Assembly: GCA_958451615.1 (NCBI GenBank) | Contig: CAUDQR010000002.1 | Location: forward strand, 101,233-165,232 | From: an uncultured Collinsella sp. | GTDB lineage: Bacteria; Actinomycetota; Coriobacteriia; Coriobacteriales; Coriobacteriaceae | Length of the DNA stretch: 64,000 nucleotides | Direction of reading: 5' to 3' | Shown here: piece by piece, positions 17,395-25,902 of the stretch | How positions within the stretch are numbered: the stretch's first letter is position 1 | Layout: the number at the start of each line of letters is the position of its first letter | The notes under the pieces: model-generated | Database searches by the model: none | Seen by the model: only the letters and a program-made list of their open reading frames with translations | Told to the model about the DNA's origin: nothing | Position numbers and translations under genes: made by a program

Positions 17395-17892
17395 ATGGCT
17401 AAAGATTCCAGCTTCGACGTCGTGTCCGAGGTCAATATGCAAGAGGTCGACAACGCCTTCCAGCAGACCACGCGCGAGATTTCCCAGCGCTATGACCTGA
17501 AGGATTCCGGCGCCACGATTGAGCTTTCGAAGGGCGACAAGCTCTTTACGATCAACGCCCCGGCCGACTTTGTCTCCAAGCAGATCATCGATGTCCTGAG
17601 CTCCAAGCTCATCAAGCGCGGTATCGACCTCAAGGCTGTTTCGTGGGATGCTCCGCAGGCGGCATCGGGCGGCACCGTGCGCGTGCTCGGCCATATCGTC
17701 GAGGGTATCGACCAGGCGACCGCCAAGAAGATCAACAAGGACATCAAGGACCAAAAGCTCAAGGTCAAGGTGACCATCGAAGCTGACAAGCTGCGTGTTT
17801 CCTCTGCTTCGAAGGACGCGTTGCAGACCGTGATTCAGTTCCTGCGCGACCAGGACTACGGCCAGCCGCTGCAGTTCACCAACTACCGCTAA
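17395..17892 (+). CDS. yajQ: YajQ-family nucleotide-binding protein
   Basis: A 165-residue protein aligned throughout with YajQ: starts KDSSFDVVSEVNMQEVDNA, ends LQFTNYR. The fold is two ferredoxin-like domains. Some homologues bind cyclic di-GMP, others nucleotides or tRNA; which applies here cannot be told. GAAAGGAAA precedes ATG 17395. It sits between the RodZ-like gene and rimO. Confidence 0.92.
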   Translation: MAKDSSFDVVSEVNMQEVDNAFQQTTREISQRYDLKDSGATIELSKGDKLFTINAPADFVSKQIIDVLSSKLIKRGIDLKAVSWDAPQAASGGTVRVLGHIVEGIDQATAKKINKDIKDQKLKVKVTIEADKLRVSSASKDALQTVIQFLRDQDYGQPLQFTNYR

Positions 17893-17919
17893 TATCATTT
17901 GAAAGGACCGCTCTCCAAC

Positions 17920-19269
17920 ATGGATACACCGTTGGGCTCCGTGCTCTACATCACCCTCGGGTGCGCCAAGAACGAGGTCGATACCGACCGCATGCGTTCT
18001 CTTTTGACCGCCGCAGGCTACGAGGAGGCATTCGACCCGCAGGAGGCCGATATCGCCATCGTCAATACGTGCTCGTTCCTCGCCTCCGCAACGTCCGAGA
18101 GCATCGAGATCACGCTCGAGCTCGCCAACGAGGTGCAGGACGGCGTTCGTTCTTGCCCCATCGTCATGTGCGGCTGTGTGCCGTCGCGCTATGGCGACGA
18201 CCTGCCTGACGAGCTGCCCGAGGTCGCTGCCTTTGTGAAGGCCGACGAGGAAGACGGCATCGTGGCAGTCATCGATGGCGTGCTGGGTGTCGAGCGTGAG
18301 ATCGCGGCCTATATCCCTCAGGTCAAGCGTACCGTCGAGGGTGCCGTTGCCTACGTCAAGATTTCCGATGGCTGCAATCGTTTTTGCAGCTTCTGCATGA
18401 TCCCCTATATTCGCGGTCGTTATCACTCGCGCAATGCCGAGAGCATTATTTCTGAGGTGCGCGACCTGGTTGCCGGTGGCGTGCGCGAGATCGTGCTGAT
18501 CGGCCAGGACACGGGCATCTGGGGCACCGACTTTGCGGATGAGGACGTCGCCGAGGGCTCGCCGCGCAATCTGGCGCAGCTGCTGCGTGCCGTCGCCGAG
18601 GCCGTGCGCCCGCAGAACGTCTGGGTCCGCGTGCTCTACCTGCAGCCCGAGGGCATGACCGATGAGCTCATCGAGACGATTCGCGATACGCCCGAGGTGC
18701 TTCCCTATATCGATATCCCCGTGCAGCACTGCGACGCGCGCATTCTCAAGGCTATGCGCCGTTCTGGTTCGCGCCAGGAGCTCGAGGACCTGTTCCGCGA
18801 TCTGCGTGAGCGTATCCCCGGCATCGTGATCCGTTCCACGGCCATGGTCGGCTTCCCGACCGAGACCGACGACGAGTTCCGCGACCTTATCGACTTTATG
18901 GACACCGTCGGCTTTGACTACACGAGCGTCTTTGCCTACTCGCAGGAGGAGGGCAGCCTGGCCGCTAAGATGGAGGGTCAGGTCGACGAAGAGGTCAAGC
19001 TCGAGCGCGCCCAGGAGGCCATGGACCTGGCTGAGTCGCTCGGTTTTGCCGCCACCGCCGCACATGTGGGCGAGCGCGCCCAGGTGATCGTCGACGGTAT
19101 CGAAGAAACCGAGGACGGCGCCGAGCTGATCGGCCATGCCTGGTTCCAGGCGCCCGATTCCGATGGCGCGGTGCATCTGGACGCCAGCGAGGCGTCCGTG
19201 GGTGATATTCTGACCGTCGAGTTTACCGATAGCTTCTGCTATGAGCTTATCGGACATGTTGTGGAGTAG
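17920..19269 (+). CDS. rimO: Ribosomal protein uS12 methylthiotransferase RimO
   Basis: A 449-residue radical SAM methylthiotransferase with N-terminal LGCAKNEVDT (the RimO-type GC.KN..D signature), VNTCSF, the radical SAM motif CNRFCSFC (Cx3Cx2C) and a C-terminal TRAM domain. RimO methylthiolates an aspartate of S12. ATG 17920 follows AAAGGA (17902-17907). pgsA follows ten bases downstream, the common rimO-pgsA-cinA-recA order of Gram-positive genomes. Confidence 0.94.
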   Translation: MDTPLGSVLYITLGCAKNEVDTDRMRSLLTAAGYEEAFDPQEADIAIVNTCSFLASATSESIEITLELANEVQDGVRSCPIVMCGCVPSRYGDDLPDELPEVAAFVKADEEDGIVAVIDGVLGVEREIAAYIPQVKRTVEGAVAYVKISDGCNRFCSFCMIPYIRGRYHSRNAESIISEVRDLVAGGVREIVLIGQDTGIWGTDFADEDVAEGSPRNLAQLLRAVAEAVRPQNVWVRVLYLQPEGMTDELIETIRDTPEVLPYIDIPVQHCDARILKAMRRSGSRQELEDLFRDLRERIPGIVIRSTAMVGFPTETDDEFRDLIDFMDTVGFDYTSVFAYSQEEGSLAAKMEGQVDEEVKLERAQEAMDLAESLGFAATAAHVGERAQVIVDGIEETEDGAELIGHAWFQAPDSDGAVHLDASEASVGDILTVEFTDSFCYELIGHVVE

Positions 19270-19278
19270 GAGAGCGTC

Positions 19279-19917
19279 GTGGCAAACGAGAGCAATAAGG
19301 AACTGACGAGTGTTTGGACGCCCGCCAACATCGTGACGTGCGTTCGCATCGTCTTTATCCCGGTGTTCATGATCGTGTCGGCGCTGTCTCACACGAGCGT
19401 TGCCGGTACGGACTGGAGCACCTTCGACGGCCCGCTCGCCGCCGCCGCCTTTATTCTGTACGTTATCCTGTCGTGCACCGATAAGGTCGACGGCTATCTG
19501 GCGCGCTCGCGCAACGAGATCACCGACTTCGGTAAGTTCTTGGACCCCATCGCCGACAAGCTACTCGTGTTCTCGGCCCTGCTGCTGTTCCTCGATTTTG
19601 GCGCGGTGACCGTGTGGTCCGTGTTCATTATCTTGTTCCGCGAGCTGTTGGTGAGCGCCCTTCGCATGGTCGCGAGTGCGGCCGGTGTGGTCATTGCCGC
19701 CGATAAGCTCGGCAAGTACAAGACGGCGACCACGATGGTCTCCATCTGCGGCTACCTGTGCGTCTTTGCGATGACCGGCCTCCAGTTGGGGCCTGCGGAG
19801 CTGTTGCTCGGTGTCTATGGCGTTTCACGCTTCCTGTACGCTGTTGCCGTTGTCCTGACCGTTATCTCGGGCGCCCAGTACTTCTGGAACTGCCGCAAGA
19901 TCGTCTTTTCGGTTTAG
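19279..19917 (+). CDS. pgsA: CDP-diacylglycerol--glycerol-3-phosphate 3-phosphatidyltransferase
   Basis: A 212-residue integral membrane enzyme of the CDP-alcohol phosphatidyltransferase family. The catalytic motif is intact (VDGYLARSRNEITDFGKFLD...D, the DGx2ARx8Gx3Dx3D pattern). It makes phosphatidylglycerophosphate, the precursor of phosphatidylglycerol. GTG 19279 follows GGAGAG. Its place between rimO and cinA/recA supports the PgsA assignment. A second family member lies at 40189-40893. Confidence 0.9.
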   Translation: MANESNKELTSVWTPANIVTCVRIVFIPVFMIVSALSHTSVAGTDWSTFDGPLAAAAFILYVILSCTDKVDGYLARSRNEITDFGKFLDPIADKLLVFSALLLFLDFGAVTVWSVFIILFRELLVSALRMVASAAGVVIAADKLGKYKTATTMVSICGYLCVFAMTGLQLGPAELLLGVYGVSRFLYAVAVVLTVISGAQYFWNCRKIVFSV

Positions 19918-19929
19918 GTCCTGGTGGGT

Positions 19930-20460
19930 ATGGCGGACTCTTTTGAGCAGATTTCCGCACATAACGAGGAGCTGGCGCGCGATATTGTCGAGCGCGCGAG
20001 CGCTCGGGGCGTGACGGTTTCTACGGCTGAGTCGCTGACGGCGGGTATGATCGCCTCGACGATTGCCGATATCCCGGGCGCCTCGGCGGTGCTGCGCGGC
20101 GGTGCGGTGACCTATTGCGATGAGATCAAGCATCGTGTTCTGGGTGTTGAGCAGGAGACGCTCGATCGGTTTAGCGCCGTGTCGCACCAGACGGCGCGCG
20201 AGATGGCCGCGGGCTCGCTGGACCTCTATCAGAGCGATGTGGCCGTGAGCGCAACGGGCTACGCTGGGCCCGGTGGTGGCACCGAGCAAGACCCCGCCGG
20301 CACGTTCTATATTGGCTGGGCGTATCGCGTGGCTGATGGGGAAGTGCCGATCGTGGACTCTGTGCGTTGCCACTATGAGGGCGACCGTTCGTGTGTTCGT
20401 GCCCATGCGGTCACGGAGGCATTGGGACGCATTGCCCTTGTGCTCAACTCTATGGAATAG
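19930..20460 (+). CDS. CinA C-terminal domain protein (PncC-type nicotinamide-nucleotide amidohydrolase)
   Basis: A 176-residue protein consisting of the CinA C-terminal domain alone: TVSTAESLTAGMIAS, GGAVTYCDEIKHRVLGV, SATGYAGPGGGT. This domain deamidates NMN in the pyridine nucleotide salvage route (PncC). The N-terminal molybdopterin-binding-like domain of full CinA is absent. An in-frame GTG at 19924 is an alternative start; no strong ribosome-binding site distinguishes them. It precedes recA but is separated from it by a hairpin and a dedicated recA promoter. Confidence 0.88.
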   Translation: MADSFEQISAHNEELARDIVERASARGVTVSTAESLTAGMIASTIADIPGASAVLRGGAVTYCDEIKHRVLGVEQETLDRFSAVSHQTAREMAAGSLDLYQSDVAVSATGYAGPGGGTEQDPAGTFYIGWAYRVADGEVPIVDSVRCHYEGDRSCVRAHAVTEALGRIALVLNSME

Positions 20461-20468
20461 GCGTGTTT

Positions 20469-20490
20469 TAAGGGGCCTTAGGGCCCCTTA
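20469..20490 (+). terminator. Hairpin after cinA, weak terminator
   Basis: TAAGGGGCC (20469-20477) pairs with GGCCCCTTA (20482-20490) around TTAG. The stem is strong but only a short AT run follows, so termination may be partial. The rest of 20491-20657 has no gene that I can support; it is AT-richer and T-rich. Confidence 0.6.
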
Positions 20491-20658
20491 ATTGTGGAGA
20501 TGGGGACCTCTGACGAATTTAGCTTTTGTGCTGGTCATAGGTGTATTATCTCCTTCCTTGTTTTTATTTGGCCCTATGTGGTCAAGCATTTGGACAGTGT
20601 TTGGTCGGCGTTTGGTTGGGTTTTGGAAAGACTGCCTGCATATGATTGGTCTGAACGG

Positions 20659-20687
20659 TTGACCACGAACAGCCGTTCGTTTATTAT
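20659..20687 (+). promoter_or_regulatory. recA promoter with LexA (SOS) box in the spacer
   Basis: TTGACC (20659-20664), a 17-base spacer, then TATTAT (20682-20687) resemble a sigma-70-type promoter. A perfect Gram-positive SOS box, CGAAC-AGCC-GTTCG (20666-20679), lies inside the spacer, so LexA binding would occlude RNA polymerase. recA starts 31 bases downstream. Confidence 0.88.
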
Positions 20688-20717
20688 CGATGCAGGTTGT
20701 TAAGAGGAGGGCTATTC

Positions 20718-21866
20718 ATGGCCAAGAATTCAGGTCCCGTACGTACCGTCCATGCACCCACGACGGGCAAAGAGCGCGAAGAGATGATCGCCACCACCAA
20801 GGCCGAGATCGAGAAGAAGTTCGGTCAAGGTTCCATCATGAGGTATGGTGACGGCGGCCCCGAGCTCGAGGTCGAGGCCATCCCCACGGGTGCTCTGGCG
20901 CTCGATGCCGCTCTGGGTATCGGCGGTGTGCCGCGCGGCCGTATCGTCGAGATTTACGGTCCCGAGTCCTCCGGTAAGACGACGCTTTCGCTCGAGATCC
21001 TGGCCGAGGCCCAGGCAATGGGTGGCGTGGTGGCATTTATCGATGCCGAACACGCGCTCGATCCCACGTATGCCGCGCGCATTGGCGTGGATATCGACGA
21101 GGTACTGATTTCCCAGCCCGATACGGGTGAGCAGGCGCTCGAGATTGTTGACATGCTCGTGCGTTCCGGCGCCATCGATGCCATCGTCGTCGACTCCGTC
21201 GCCGCGCTGACCCCGCGTGCCGAGATCGAGGGAGAGATCGGCGATACCACGGTCGGCTTGCAAGCTCGCCTGATGAGCCAGGCGCTCCGCAAGCTTGCCG
21301 GCTCGCTGTCCAAGTCCAACACGACGTGCATCTTCATTAACCAACTGCGTGAGAAGATCGGCGTCATGTTCGGCAACCCCGAGACCACGACGGGCGGCCG
21401 CGCCCTTAAGTTCTTCTCTTCGGTACGTATCGACATTCGCCGCATCGACAGCATTAAGCTTAAGGACGAGGTTATTGGTAACCGCGTGCGCGCCAAGGTC
21501 GTTAAGAACAAGGTGGCAGCTCCGTTCCGTTCTGCTGAGTTCGACATCATGTACGGTACGGGTATCTCTAAGGAGGGCTCGATTCTGGACATGGCTGTCG
21601 AGTGCGGTATCTGCAAGAAGATGGGCTCCTGGTTTGCCTATGGCGAGGACAAGCTCGGCAACGGTCGCGAGGCCGCCAAGGCGTTCCTGCGCGAACACCC
21701 CGATTGCGCCGACGAGATTGAGCATAAGGTCCGCCTTGCCTGCGGGCTTGAGTTTGATGACGATGCTCCGTCCGAGGTCGAGCTGACCGATCAGCCTGCG
21801 CCTGAGGAGTTTGACGAGCTTTACGCCATCGATGGTTCCGCCATGCTCGATGATGACGACGAGTAG
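20718..21866 (+). CDS. recA: Recombinase RecA
   Basis: A 382-residue RecA with Walker A GPESSGKT (81-88), Walker [13 protein letters not shown], the L2-region [22 protein letters not shown] and an acidic C-terminal tail. It catalyses strand exchange and, as a filament, triggers LexA self-cleavage. Start ATG 20718 has GAGGAGG at 20704-20710; an upstream in-frame ATG at 20697 lacks one. Transcription is very likely SOS-induced (see the promoter). recX follows after 11 bases. Confidence 0.98.
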   Translation: MAKNSGPVRTVHAPTTGKEREEMIATTKAEIEKKFGQGSIMRYGDGGPELEVEAIPTGALALDAALGIGGVPRGRIVEIYGPESSGKTTLSLEILAEAQAMGGVVAFIDAEHALDPTYAARIGVDIDEVLISQPDTGEQALEIVDMLVRSGAIDAIVVDSVAALTPRAEIEGEIGDTTVGLQARLMSQALRKLAGSLSKSNTTCIFINQLREKIGVMFGNPETTTGGRALKFFSSVRIDIRRIDSIKLKDEVIGNRVRAKVVKNKVAAPFRSAEFDIMYGTGISKEGSILDMAVECGICKKMGSWFAYGEDKLGNGREAAKAFLREHPDCADEIEHKVRLACGLEFDDDAPSEVELTDQPAPEEFDELYAIDGSAMLDDDDE

Positions 21867-21877
21867 CGGTTACGCTC

Positions 21878-22570
21878 ATGTCGTATACGGTGACCGAGGC
21901 CACGGTCGTCTTTCCCGATAAGAAGGCGGCCTCCTCGTTCTCGAGCGGGTATGCGTCCAAAAAGCCTTGCGCACATATCGATTGTGAGCTTGAGGGCGGT
22001 TTTGAGCGGTCCATTTGGATCCCCGTGCGGGTCGCGCGGCTGTATGTCAAAAACCGTCCCGATCTTCCCTGTGATTGGGATAACTATCGTGATGCGGTGC
22101 AGCTCATCGAACGTAAATGTGCGCTTACCATGGTGACCGAGATGTTATCGCGCCGCGACCATGCGACGGGTGAGGTCCGTGACAAGCTGGCTCGCTACGG
22201 CTTTCACCAGTCCGCGATCGATTTCGCCGTCGAGCGCGCCACCGAGTATCGCTTTTTAGACGAGAACCGCTTTTGCTCGTACTTTATCGAGGAACGCAAG
22301 CGGCGCGGTTGGGGACAGCGTAAAATCGAGACCGAGCTCAAGCGCCGTCATGTCGTGCTCGATGACATTCCTGGTTATCCCGAGGATTATTTTGCCGTCG
22401 AAGACGATTTGGCGCGTGCGTCAGCCCTGCTCGCCAAGCGGCGTGTTCCAGAGACGCGCGGATTCGAAAAACTGGTTCGGTTTTTGATGGGCAAGGGCTT
22501 CTCGTATCACATCGCCGCCGATGCCGTTAAGGCACGTCTCGATGCCGAACGTGAGGAATGTGCGGTTTAG
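21878..22570 (+). CDS. recX: RecA regulator RecX
   Basis: A 230-residue helical-repeat protein with RecX-type sequence (ALTMVTEMLSRRDHATGEVRDKLARYGF, FCSYFIEERKRRGWGQRKIETELKRR). RecX modulates RecA filament growth. The N-terminal 70 residues are a less conserved beta-rich extension. The position directly behind recA supports the call, and co-transcription from the SOS promoter is expected. Confidence 0.9.
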   Translation: MSYTVTEATVVFPDKKAASSFSSGYASKKPCAHIDCELEGGFERSIWIPVRVARLYVKNRPDLPCDWDNYRDAVQLIERKCALTMVTEMLSRRDHATGEVRDKLARYGFHQSAIDFAVERATEYRFLDENRFCSYFIEERKRRGWGQRKIETELKRRHVVLDDIPGYPEDYFAVEDDLARASALLAKRRVPETRGFEKLVRFLMGKGFSYHIAADAVKARLDAEREECAV

Positions 22571-22632
22571 GCGTATACGTTTTGTGGCCCTGCCGTTCAC
22601 CGCGTTTTAGCCGCCGTGCTGGGGCCATTTAT

Positions 22633-22661
22633 TTGACAGTTGTTGTGGTTCAACGTACGAT
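22633..22661 (+). promoter_or_regulatory. Probable promoter of rny
   Basis: TTGACA (22633-22638), 17 bases, TACGAT (22656-22661). Transcription from here gives a leader of about 160 bases that contains a hairpin (GCGAGCCGTTC / GGACGGTTCGC, about 22767-22794) followed by TTTGTTG. This hairpin could be an attenuator or processing site. No gene is visible in 22571-22827. Confidence 0.6.
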
Positions 22662-22827
22662 AAACACTGTCATTTGCTTTGTGATATGTGCTCATCTTTG
22701 ATGAGTTTGTTTATATGTTTATCTGTATCCGACCCGCATAAGCTGCGCCCATATTACTCAAATGTCGCGAGCCGTTCGTAAGGACGGTTCGCTTTGTTGT
22801 GTAACGAATCCATAAAAAGGAGTGAGC

Positions 22828-24378
22828 ATGCCTATCATCGCAGCGCTCGTTGGCATCGTTTTGGGTGCCATCGCCGCCATTGCCTACATGCGCACCGCCA
22901 AGCAGGGTAGTCTTCACGAGGCCGACGAAAAAATCCAGTCGGCACACGCACAGGCTGAGTCCCTGATCGGTGATGCCAAGCGTCAGGCCGAGACCCTCAA
23001 AAAAGAGGCTCTGCTCGAGGCTAAAGAGGAGATCATCAAGAACAAGCAGGCCGCCGAGGCCGAGGACAAGCAGCGTAAGAACGAGATTCGTACGCTCGAG
23101 AACCGCGTGATGCAGCGCGAGGAATCCCTTGATCGCCGCAACGACGCTCTCGACAAGCGCGAGCATCAGCTGTCCAGCCAGGCCGGTCAGGTCGAGAAGC
23201 GCTCCCGTGAGCTCGAGGAGCTCTGCGCCAAGCAGACCTCCGAGCTCGAGCGTATCGCCGACCTTACCCGCGAGGACGCCCACAAGGAGCTCCTCGATAA
23301 GGTTCGCGGCGAGGTCACCCACGAGGCCGCCACGATCATTCGCGAGTCCGAGCAGCAGGTTCGCGCCGAGTGCCACAAGACCGCCCAGGAGATTCTGTCT
23401 CTGGCGATTCAGCGCTGCGCTGCCGACCACACTGCCGAGGTCACCGTTACCTCCGTGCACATTCCCTCTGATGACCTCAAGGGCCGTATCATCGGTCGCG
23501 AGGGTCGCAACATCCGGACCTTCGAGCAGGTTTCCGGCGTCAACCTCGTGATCGACGACACGCCCGAGACCGTCGTTCTTTCGAGCTTCGACCCGGTCCG
23601 TCGTGAGACCGCCCGTGTCGCCCTCGAGAACCTAATCGCCGACGGCCGCATTCACCCTGCCCGTATCGAGGAGATGTATCACAAGGCCGCCGACCTGGTT
23701 CAGCAGCGCGTGCGCGAGGCTGGCGAGCAGGCTGCCTTCGATACCGGCATCCACGATCTGCACCCCGAGATCGTCAAGACCCTTGGTGCCCTGCGCTACC
23801 GTACCTCGTTTGGTCAGAACGTGCTTCAGCATTCCCTCGAGGTCTCTGACCTGTGCGGCGTGATGGCTTCCGAGCTTGGCCTGGACGTTGTGACCGCCAA
23901 GCGCGCCGGCCTGCTTCATGACCTGGGCAAGGCAATCGACCACGACGTCGAGGGCCCGCATGCCGTCATCGGCGCCGAGCTTGCCCGCCGTTATGGCGAG
24001 AAGCCCGTTATCGTCCACGCTATTGAGGCTCACCATGCCGATGTCGACCCCAACACGGTGCTCGATGTCCTGGTGCAGGCCGCCGATGCTGTCTCTGCCT
24101 CTCGCCCCGGTGCCCGTCGCGAGTCTGCCGAGAACTACATCAAGCGTCTTGAGAAGCTCGAGGAGATCGCCAACTCCCATGACGGCGTCGAACGTACCTA
24201 TGCCATGCAGGCCGGTCGCGAGGTCCACGTCATGGTCCAGCCGGACAAGATTTCCGATGCCCAGTCCACGGTTCTGGCTCACGATATCGCCCATCAGATC
24301 GAGGAAGAGATGGAGTATCCCGGTCAGGTGCGCGTCGTCGTGATTCGCGAGAGCCGCGCTGTCGATATCGCTAAATAA
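22828..24378 (+). CDS. rny: Ribonuclease Y
   Basis: A 516-residue RNase Y: N-terminal membrane anchor ([19 protein letters not shown]), a long Glu/Lys/Arg coiled coil (about 30-205), a KH domain at about 218 ([17 protein letters not shown]) and an HD domain at about 330-430 ([18 protein letters not shown]). It is the membrane-bound endoribonuclease that initiates mRNA decay in many Gram-positives. ATG 22828 has AAAAAGGAG at 22814-22822. Confidence 0.96.
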   Translation: MPIIAALVGIVLGAIAAIAYMRTAKQGSLHEADEKIQSAHAQAESLIGDAKRQAETLKKEALLEAKEEIIKNKQAAEAEDKQRKNEIRTLENRVMQREESLDRRNDALDKREHQLSSQAGQVEKRSRELEELCAKQTSELERIADLTREDAHKELLDKVRGEVTHEAATIIRESEQQVRAECHKTAQEILSLAIQRCAADHTAEVTVTSVHIPSDDLKGRIIGREGRNIRTFEQVSGVNLVIDDTPETVVLSSFDPVRRETARVALENLIADGRIHPARIEEMYHKAADLVQQRVREAGEQAAFDTGIHDLHPEIVKTLGALRYRTSFGQNVLQHSLEVSDLCGVMASELGLDVVTAKRAGLLHDLGKAIDHDVEGPHAVIGAELARRYGEKPVIVHAIEAHHADVDPNTVLDVLVQAADAVSASRPGARRESAENYIKRLEKLEEIANSHDGVERTYAMQAGREVHVMVQPDKISDAQSTVLAHDIAHQIEEEMEYPGQVRVVVIRESRAVDIAK

Positions 24379-24379
24379 C

Positions 24380-25465
24380 ATGAGCGACGCGAACGAGCTC
24401 ATCTCATTTATCGCGTCGATGTCGGGGGAGGGCAACCTTCGCGTCGAGGAGAACCTTGGCGAGGGGTATGTCCGCCTCCGCGTTTCGGAGGCCGAGCGGC
24501 GCCAGGCTAAGCACGACATTCAGCATGTCGAGGACATCGTCATCGAAATGCTCCGTAATGCTCGCGATGCCGGCGCCGACAAGGTCTATCTCGCCACGAC
24601 CAAGGAAGATGGCGTCCGCACGCTTGTCTTTCTGGATAACGGTTCTGGCGTTCCGCAGGATATGCAAGAGCGAATCTTTGATGCCCGCGTTACCTCCAAG
24701 CTCGAGAGCATGAAGATGGACCGTTGGGGCGTTCACGGTCGTGGCATGGCATTGTTTTCGATTAAGCAGAACACCGACGAGGCCCGTGTGGTCACGTCCG
24801 GCGTCGATCTTGGTTCAGCCTTCAAGGTAAGCGTTGCGGCCGACCGCCTCAGTGAGCGTGCCGATCAGTCCAGCTGGCCCCAGGCCGTCAAGGATGAGGA
24901 CGGACGTTATGTCTGCGCTCGCGGTCCACATAATATTATTCGCGCTGCTTGTGAGTTTGCGCTCGAGGAGTTGCGTGGTTGCGATGTCTATCTCGGTTCT
25001 CCGTCTGAGATTGCCGCGACCCTTTATGCTCAAGCGTCAAGTCGGCTCGATACGTCTCGTCTCCTGTTCATTGATGACGAGAGCGAGCTTCCGGTTGTCG
25101 ATCGTTTAGGCCTTGCTTCTGATGCCGAGGACTTTATCCGTATTTGTTCGGGTTTGGGTCTTGAGATGTCCGAGCGCACGGCCCATCGCATTTTGGCAGG
25201 GCAGATTAAGCCCGTTCGCGGTGTGACCGCGCGTCTGCTGCGCGAGCGTGATTCGTCCTCGCATGCGCCGGCTCCTGTCGATCTCGCGAAGGATCGTCGC
25301 GGGCTACGTATTGCCAAGGATGACATGGCACAGTTTTCGCGTGCTGTGGAGCGCGACTTTAATGACCTTGCCGCCCGGTACTATCTCAACCTTTGCGGCG
25401 ACCCAAAGATCCGTGTTTCGCGTGATCGAATCACCGTGACCTTTGATCTTGCCAAAGAGGAATAG
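24380..25465 (+). CDS. GHKL-type ATPase of unknown function
   Basis: A 361-residue protein with a GHKL ATP-binding fold in the N-terminal half: N box EMLRNARDAGADKV, G1 box LDNGSGVP, G2 box GVHGRGMALFSI. There is no histidine phospho-acceptor motif and no membrane segment, so it is not an ordinary sensor kinase; it resembles stand-alone GHKL proteins of the MutL/HSP90 superfamily. The C-terminal half is helical and charged with no family I recognise. It starts one base after rny stops and is followed by a spoVS homologue, so a link with RNase Y is plausible but inferred. Confidence 0.75.
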   Translation: MSDANELISFIASMSGEGNLRVEENLGEGYVRLRVSEAERRQAKHDIQHVEDIVIEMLRNARDAGADKVYLATTKEDGVRTLVFLDNGSGVPQDMQERIFDARVTSKLESMKMDRWGVHGRGMALFSIKQNTDEARVVTSGVDLGSAFKVSVAADRLSERADQSSWPQAVKDEDGRYVCARGPHNIIRAACEFALEELRGCDVYLGSPSEIAATLYAQASSRLDTSRLLFIDDESELPVVDRLGLASDAEDFIRICSGLGLEMSERTAHRILAGQIKPVRGVTARLLRERDSSSHAPAPVDLAKDRRGLRIAKDDMAQFSRAVERDFNDLAARYYLNLCGDPKIRVSRDRITVTFDLAKEE

Positions 25466-25471
25466 TGCCTT

Positions 25472-25489
25472 TACCGAGTCCACTCGGTA
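25472..25489. promoter_or_regulatory. Perfect inverted repeat upstream of spoVS homologue
   Basis: TACCGAGT-CC-ACTCGGTA, 8-bp arms, lies 51 bases upstream of the spoVS start codon. The 2-base gap and position fit a dimeric regulator operator better than a terminator; no T run follows. Regulator unknown. Confidence 0.4.
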
Positions 25490-25539
25490 CGATACAGTTA
25501 TTGCAGTTAAAACGTACTTTTAAATGCAGGAGTTTCTTC

Positions 25540-25857
25540 ATGGATTGCCTGAAGGTATCAAGCAAATCATCGCCAGCGTCCGTTGCCGGCGCCATCGCCG
25601 GCATGGTCAAGGATGGTGTACCCGTCAACATCCAGTGTGTCGGCGCCGGTGCCGTCAACCAGGCCATTAAGGCCGTTGCTATCGCGCGCGGTTTTTTGAT
25701 TCCAACCGGTTTTGATATTTCCTGCGCGCCCGTGTTCTCCGACATCCTCATTAACGGGGAGTCGCGCACGGCCATCCGCCTTTCTATCTACGTTCACCAG
25801 ATCAATCGAGCTGCTATGGATAACGTCGTCATGGATGATGTTAAGCCTGTGGCATAG
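25540..25857 (+). CDS. spoVS: SpoVS-family (stage V sporulation protein S) protein
   Basis: A 105-residue protein matching SpoVS across its length: LKVSSKSSPASVAGAIAGM, GAGAVNQAIKAVAIARGFL, DIxINGESRTAIRLS. SpoVS is a small ALBA-like fold protein needed for sporulation and septation control in Bacillus; homologues also exist in non-sporulating bacteria, where the role is unclear. ATG 25540 follows GCAGGAG (25526-25532). The last 20 residues extend beyond the usual end. The order rny-(ymdB)-spoVS-miaB is known in Firmicutes; here a GHKL ATPase takes the middle place. Confidence 0.88.
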   Translation: MDCLKVSSKSSPASVAGAIAGMVKDGVPVNIQCVGAGAVNQAIKAVAIARGFLIPTGFDISCAPVFSDILINGESRTAIRLSIYVHQINRAAMDNVVMDDVKPVA

Positions 25858-25902
25858 CTTCTGCTTGCCTTGTTTCGCTCCCCATCGTTAGGACTTATGC
25901 AC

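Noticed and set aside
20494..20703. Open frame of 69 codons between cinA and recA, and a 28-codon Trp-rich frame at about 20576
   Set aside because: No ribosome-binding site, T-rich composition, and they overlap the recA promoter and LexA box.
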